Below, piece by piece: positions 63,201-64,000 of a DNA stretch of 64,000 nt; the stretch's first letter is position 1, and every line of letters begins with the position of its first letter. Location: assembly GCF_051201015.1 (NCBI RefSeq), contig NZ_JBPEHI010000003.1, one strand, 5' to 3'. A program made the position numbers and the translations under genes. The stretch is from Petrimonas sulfuriphila. Lineage in GTDB: Bacteria; Bacteroidota; Bacteroidia; Bacteroidales; Dysgonomonadaceae. A model generated the notes under the pieces. That model saw nothing but the letters and a program-made list of their open reading frames with translations. It was not told the origin of the DNA and ran no database searches.

Positions 63201-63836
63201 ACCCGCAACCGGTGGAACTTCCGCTTTGACGCAGTACCGGGTCTGGAGGAGATGACTCTGGTGTTGCAGGGTGAACTGACGGACCTCTGGATCGATGGAG
63301 AGAAGGTTGCACGGAGTCAGATCCTTCGTACACCCGGTAAAAGAGGTATGAACCGTTATCGGGTGACACTCAGGAAGAAGAAAGAGCGAACAGCAACGGT
63401 TGCCTTCACGGTGCGTGCGGAAAAAGGTTACCAGGGTACGGCTGTGGTGCGGGAACCGGTGACACTGAAAACTTCAACGGGACTTATGAAGAGCGGAGAC
63501 TGGTCACAGGAGGGAGCGTTACGATACTATTCCGGAGGGATCCGTTACCGTCAATCGTACGAACTGAATAACACCGCGGGGGCAAAGCAGATCATGCTGA
63601 AACTGGGAGAGGTGGTGGCTACCTGCGAGGTGACAGTTAATGGGCAGTCAGCTGGCGTGTTGATCAGCCCTCCCTATGAGTTGGACATTACCGGACTGGT
63701 GAAAGATGGTAAGAACGATATCGAGGTACTGGTGTACAGTACCCTGTCTAACCACTATCAGACTATCCCTACACCGTACCGGGGTGAGCCGCGGGCCGGA
63801 CTTATCGGTCCGGTGTTGATGTCGGTATATGAATGA
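60258..63836 (+). CDS. GH106-like glycoside hydrolase (alpha-L-rhamnosidase type), secreted
   Basis: 1192 residues. Signal peptide (WLLILLLTILQQPVAGQ). The N-terminal half looks like the GH106 TIM barrel: VPFYWWNGDSLRKERLQEQL, YFFQDELAYPIHMLTWSD, LEAFHSMGWGSSGAWLTDQI, VAGGNLVCMHGLYYSTHG and MKRWLDYTERMSFILSQGSH. The C-terminal third holds beta-sandwich, sugar-binding-like modules (WITDNW-type repeats; VTVNGQSAGVLISPPYELDI). A role in cutting rhamnose-bearing plant or bacterial polysaccharides is likely, but CAZy family boundaries need a profile search. It stands alone: no SusC/SusD or sulfatase neighbour. Base composition looks richer in G and C than adjoining genes (by eye). Confidence 0.75.
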   Translation: MKNSTKVVKKGWLLILLLTILQQPVAGQLQKGKGYPKKAYESDLLQHFAAPPGGYGNVPFYWWNGDSLRKERLQEQLDILSSSAVDGFAVSYIHTSPRIDTLENRDGYGLYGMTEPGVPHVFSDKWWEVWNWFSGEAGRRGLGAGLDDYTVGWNGNGYYPDELDTVAVFRDYSGELVIRVDSIRGGETYNALQPENLLTVVVWPGKIVLTDSVTDGRIRWRAPGKGISRIYTITTAPGYVIHPEHGNKLLDVYFNRFEERMDDAGRAGMNYFFQDELAYPIHMLTWSDDFSEEFIRRKGYDIVPYLPALKESIGPVTPRVRMDYCEVLMDLSEERYYKPIYQWHADRGLMYGCDNLSRGKDPMAYIDYFRAMSWFTAPGNDAPARGSSFLETKISSSIAHLYSRPRTWLEAFHSMGWGSSGAWLTDQIDHHFVAGGNLVCMHGLYYSTHGGWWEWAPPDFHFRMPYWPHMKRWLDYTERMSFILSQGSHVCDIALVYPTETIQAYPGTKPDGVFDLALRLSNSGLDFDFVDFRSLRDASIEERELRMADERYKVLVLADMEAMHHSSLTRALAFYRAGGIVLATGRLPRATSAKGEKDPEVEAILRELFGLTAAEVAAGKPAKKQVNAAGGVGWYIPEAPERQVAGLITPDFRPGPDGGKVLHRRVGNKDIYMVKDVEKGSECFFRATGRVELWDAHSGTAQACPVLSQDKAGTRIRMNRETGNSYLIVFSPGEPLMADEGRTALRLSYEIPLGREWVTELLPTLQNKWGDYRFPAFDGMIGAEARSFRYAPDNGMPGNWMQPDYNDANWEEGIYGYGPQLMTQADGIAWTPVSFSWQYGVWDNPGAQGYHGLKGKVDDRFFILDKGKNQRFKTYVYAPKGGVYRIESDGVLPQYVRVDGQEMKETVHLKKGWHALEVQYDRSEQLDYKPRTGLYNDTRLRGMVLFFPEKTPLPEKPSPYADEVSSRWVTGKHLLFDPYGGTRNRWNFRFDAVPGLEEMTLVLQGELTDLWIDGEKVARSQILRTPGKRGMNRYRVTLRKKKERTATVAFTVRAEKGYQGTAVVREPVTLKTSTGLMKSGDWSQEGALRYYSGGIRYRQSYELNNTAGAKQIMLKLGEVVATCEVTVNGQSAGVLISPPYELDITGLVKDGKNDIEVLVYSTLSNHYQTIPTPYRGEPRAGLIGPVLMSVYE

Positions 63837-63868
63837 ATTTACGGACTCGGGGCGAGTTTGTCCTTTTC

Positions 63869-63902
63869 ATTCCTTAACTACATTAAGGTGTGGTTAAGGA
63901 AT
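63869..63902. other. Hairpin with two competing stems after the GH106-like gene
   Basis: ATTCCTTAAC (63869-63878) can pair with GTTAAGGAAT (63893-63902) over a 14-base loop, or its CCTTAA can pair with the nearer TTAAGG (63883-63888). No T run follows, so a simple terminator is not certain. Confidence 0.5.
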
Positions 63903-63932
63903 ACCGTAAGCACCCGAGCAACTACCTCTTGA

Positions 63933-64000
63933 TTATTCCGGAGCATACGCACCCACGGATTTGATCTGATTATTCATTCCGACAGTTACTGGATCTCCAG
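63933..64000 (-). CDS. Possible 3' end of a leftward gene, cut by window edge
   Basis: On the minus strand an open frame enters at the window edge and reads GDPVTVGMNNQIKSVGAYAP, then E and TAA at 63933-63935. It is convergent with the GH106-like gene. The codon choice looks coding, but 22 codons are too few to name a family or to be sure it is a gene. Confidence 0.3.
   Translation of the reverse strand, partial: GDPVTVGMNNQIKSVGAYAPE

Noticed and set aside
1..64000. CRISPR array, toxin-antitoxin pair, insertion sequence or defence island
   Set aside because: No regularly spaced repeats, transposase, recombinase or known defence domain was found on either strand.

Overview
The window is a stretch of a Bacteroidota chromosome, almost certainly order Bacteroidales. 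The evidence is the gene content: a PorE-like and a PorD-like type IX secretion protein, DUF4301, a tricorn-like S41 peptidase, a CzcA-TolC fusion, a TatA/TatC pair with no TatB gene, and many short signal peptides ending in AQ, SQ or a lipobox Cys. Promoter -7 elements also fit TAnnTTTG, sometimes with a -33 TTG-like element 20-21 bases upstream. An environmental or digester-type Bacteroidales (Dysgonomonadaceae-like) is my guess; the sequence does not prove a genus. I saw no rRNA, tRNA, CRISPR array, insertion sequence, prophage or SusCD pair.

Layout. 1-6 kb: the 5' part of dnaK (leftward, cut by the window edge), a DUF4301 protein, and an M16 zinc peptidase converging on it over a strong bidirectional terminator. 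6.4-11.9 kb: a metal efflux operon made of an RND pump fused to its outer membrane channel, plus a lipoprotein adaptor. 12-19.5 kb: rightward envelope, chaperone and housekeeping genes: porE-like, cbpA-cbpM, porD, recN, rlmB, ridA, yccF. 19.5-20.6 kb: tatA-tatC leftward. 20.9-25.6 kb: GHL10 glycosidase-like protein, Fur-family regulator, purA and a YugP-type peptidase, with three decayed genes between and after them (four-helix-bundle protein, pcm, Crp-type regulator).

26-33 kb: a rightward run of small stand-alone enzymes and domains: pirin, a frameshifted TIGR01777 epimerase, DUF1697, YdeI, DUF1801, two VOC/PhnB proteins, an AHSA1 protein and a gamma-glutamyltransferase. 33-41 kb: leftward metabolic and proteolytic genes: PQQ-type sugar dehydrogenase, aldo/keto reductase, NUDIX, tricorn-like peptidase, iron alcohol dehydrogenase. 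41-46.5 kb: lemA-DUF2207, then a GNAT gene just upstream of ovoA (ovothiol synthesis). 46.6-52.7 kb leftward: PEGA lipoprotein, AddB-like nuclease, OFA transporter, gdhA. 53-60 kb rightward: trmB, mrp, a zinc-ribbon NUDIX, a 997-residue TPR protein and a barrel-like outer membrane protein. 60.3-63.8 kb: a large secreted GH106-like glycoside hydrolase.

Most genes are ordinary for the phylum. The parts most worth a second look are: a modular intergenic hairpin repeat with a compensatory base change (34.4 and 41.05 kb); the pump-channel fusion carrying an internal signal-like segment and an internal start; a terminator-like hairpin between tatA and tatC; the cluster of pseudogenes around purA; the ovothiol gene next to an acetyltransferase; and the TPR/outer-membrane-protein pair. 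I did not find a clearly new defence or mobile system.
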